From Armatimonadetes bacterium CG2_30_59_28 (GTDB taxonomy: Bacteria; Armatimonadota; Abditibacteriia; CG2-30-59-28), in the NCBI GenBank assembly GCA_001872605.1, contig MNXM01000240.1, forward strand, positions 1-40,438: a DNA stretch of 40,438 bases, read 5' to 3'. The position numbers and the translations under genes were made by a program. The notes beneath the pieces were generated by a model, which saw only the letters and a program-made list of their open reading frames with translations, was not told the DNA's origin and made no database searches. Below, in pieces: positions 39,669 through 40,438 of this stretch. Numbering within the stretch: position 1 is the first letter of the stretch; each line of letters opens with the position of its first letter.

Positions 39669-40120
39669 TCAGGAGGTCTTTTCCTCTGCCTCCGGGTTGT
39701 GCAGGTTATAAAGCAGATCGCGAGGCGTCACAATGCGAAGACTCTCGAACAGGACTAACGTCAGTAGGTGCTTGTCTCCGGTGACGAGGAAATCACACTG
39801 GGTCTCCACCGCCGCAGCCAGTACATGGTTGTCTTTGGGATCGCTGACGACAACGTCCAGGCTCAGCTTCCCTGGAGCAACCAGTGCGAAGTCTCGCAAC
39901 CCTTGAATGAATTCTTCGGCCTCCGTTTCGGTGATCCCATAGCGAGAAACAATGTGTGGCCGCCGTAACACTTGGGACAATTCCTCCAGCGTCCCCGGAG
40001 ACACGACAACCTCCATCTCTTGTCCTGCCGATCCATGTCGAGCAATTGTCGTGGGATTCCAAGACGCTGAAGCAAGGCGCTGACGAGAGGGTTGGTGTCC
40101 CAGCAGACTTTGGGAATCAT
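39669..40120 (-). pseudogene. PIN-family toxin (putative TA toxin, PIN_3 type), frameshifted
   Basis: ATG at 40120 gives PKVCWDTNPLVSALL and GIPRQLLDM, the family start with its first Asp. Near 40016-40040 a single missing base moves the rest to another frame: VVVSPGTLEELSQVLRRPHI, VSDPKDNHVLAAAV and CDFLVTGDKHLLTL with the remaining acidic residues. All catalytic parts are present on the two sides, so one base would restore it; a recent mutation or a base-calling error are both possible. Confidence 0.75.
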
Positions 40121-40305
40121 GGCTTGCCCGTGCGCACCTCAGCGATGGCTCGCTCGACGTCTGATTCAATCGCGTCCCCGGCGACGCCCAGGTTGCGGTG
40201 GCCGACTCTGTCCATCAAGGCGAACAGTCTGTCCCCTCGCTGCTCCCAGCGCCTGAAGAGATCCGGAGATACAACTACTGCATCCTTTCGTAAATTCTTC
40301 GACAT
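40117..40305 (-). CDS. probable antitoxin of the PIN module
   Basis: 62 residues from ATG at 40305; the frame is open further upstream to a TTG at 40389 but that lies in a hairpin. KNLRKDAVVVSPDLFRRWEQ and the helical GVAGDAIESDVERAIAEV fit small antitoxins. Its stop overlaps the toxin ATG by 4 bp (ATGA), the usual coupling. No DNA-binding motif recognised. Confidence 0.6.
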   Translation of the reverse strand: MSKNLRKDAVVVSPDLFRRWEQRGDRLFALMDRVGHRNLGVAGDAIESDVERAIAEVRTGKP

Positions 40306-40372
40306 TAGACGCCGGATCGCTTCAGCGTCCGGTAGCTCACACAACTGACTACCGAGCGCCAAGAAAGGACAT

Positions 40373-40429
40373 CTTTTCTCCCCTTTCAACCCGTGTTCGT
40401 GCCGAACACGGGTTGAAAAGGGAGAAAAG
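40373..40429. repeat. long near-perfect hairpin (27-bp arms, 3-nt loop)
   Basis: Arms 40373-40399 and 40403-40429 are complementary at 26 of 27 positions around the loop TGC. It lies upstream of the last antitoxin and touches the right edge of the window. It could be a terminator for an upstream gene, a palindromic repeat, or the end of a small element; no T-tract decides. Confidence 0.8.
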
Positions 40430-40438
40430 GAGGGTAGC

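Overview
The window reads as a chromosomal segment of an uncultured, GC-rich, Gram-negative-type bacterium. Many products carry Sec signal peptides, and translation mostly starts behind strong GGAGG-type ribosome binding sites. Class III cyclase/STAND/TPR proteins, a TPR-CHAT protein, beta-helix proteins and an exported Ni-superoxide dismutase would suit a poorly sampled phylum such as Armatimonadota or a relative. That placement is inference. There are no tRNA or rRNA genes, no CRISPR array and no complete insertion sequence. The only housekeeping anchor is the canonical rpmH-rnpA-yidD-yidC block on the minus strand (28354 to 25917).

Layout. (1) 1-3045, minus strand, is decayed. A secreted protein is broken by an in-frame TAA and by a 7-bp tandem repeat at the exact point where its frame shifts. 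Next to it is a fused MFS/spermidine-synthase remnant whose middle is gone, with a palindrome at the scar and a 120-bp nested palindrome in its tail. (2) 3052-6888, minus: an operon of NfeD-type membrane serine protease, SPFH/slipin, an unknown protein, and a REC-GGDEF response regulator. (3) 7540-19692, plus: one tightly packed operon of ICMT-like methyltransferase, a beta-ketoacyl synthase with an N-terminal PocR-like sensor, a 7TM-GAF histidine kinase, a response regulator, a PocR-GAF3 kinase, a response regulator, a PocR-GAF kinase, a REC-kinase hybrid and a DUF123 protein. Three of these proteins share a PocR-like sensor, one of them an enzyme of fatty-acid/polyketide type. (4) 19761-25855, minus: signal-peptide Ni-SOD, a large secreted beta-helix protein, and a cyclase-STAND-TPR regulator overlapping the beta-helix gene by 4 bp. 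(5) 25917-28354, minus: yidC, yidD, rnpA, rpmH. (6) 28797-35583, minus: a zinc-ribbon cyclase-ATPase-TPR protein behind a TPR-CHAT protease gene that carries a frameshift. (7) 35583-40438: toxin-antitoxin (TA) modules alternate, about every 1 kb, with truncated copies of the first ~70 codons (ribosome binding site and signal peptide included) of the TPR-CHAT gene.

How the genes may work together. Region 3 looks like a self-contained sensory network in which a small-molecule or redox cue, read by PocR-like domains, is coupled to four kinases and to a lipid/polyketide-type condensing enzyme. Regions 6-7 look like a caspase-like protease plus cyclase/STAND regulator next to an evolving TA island. 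The best candidates for undescribed biology are the PocR-ketosynthase signalling operon and the leader/TA alternating array. Also notable are a twice-used YIPIRG peptide repeat conserved through synonymous change, and dispersed GGACTCACAGAGTCC palindromes at gene ends and deletion scars.
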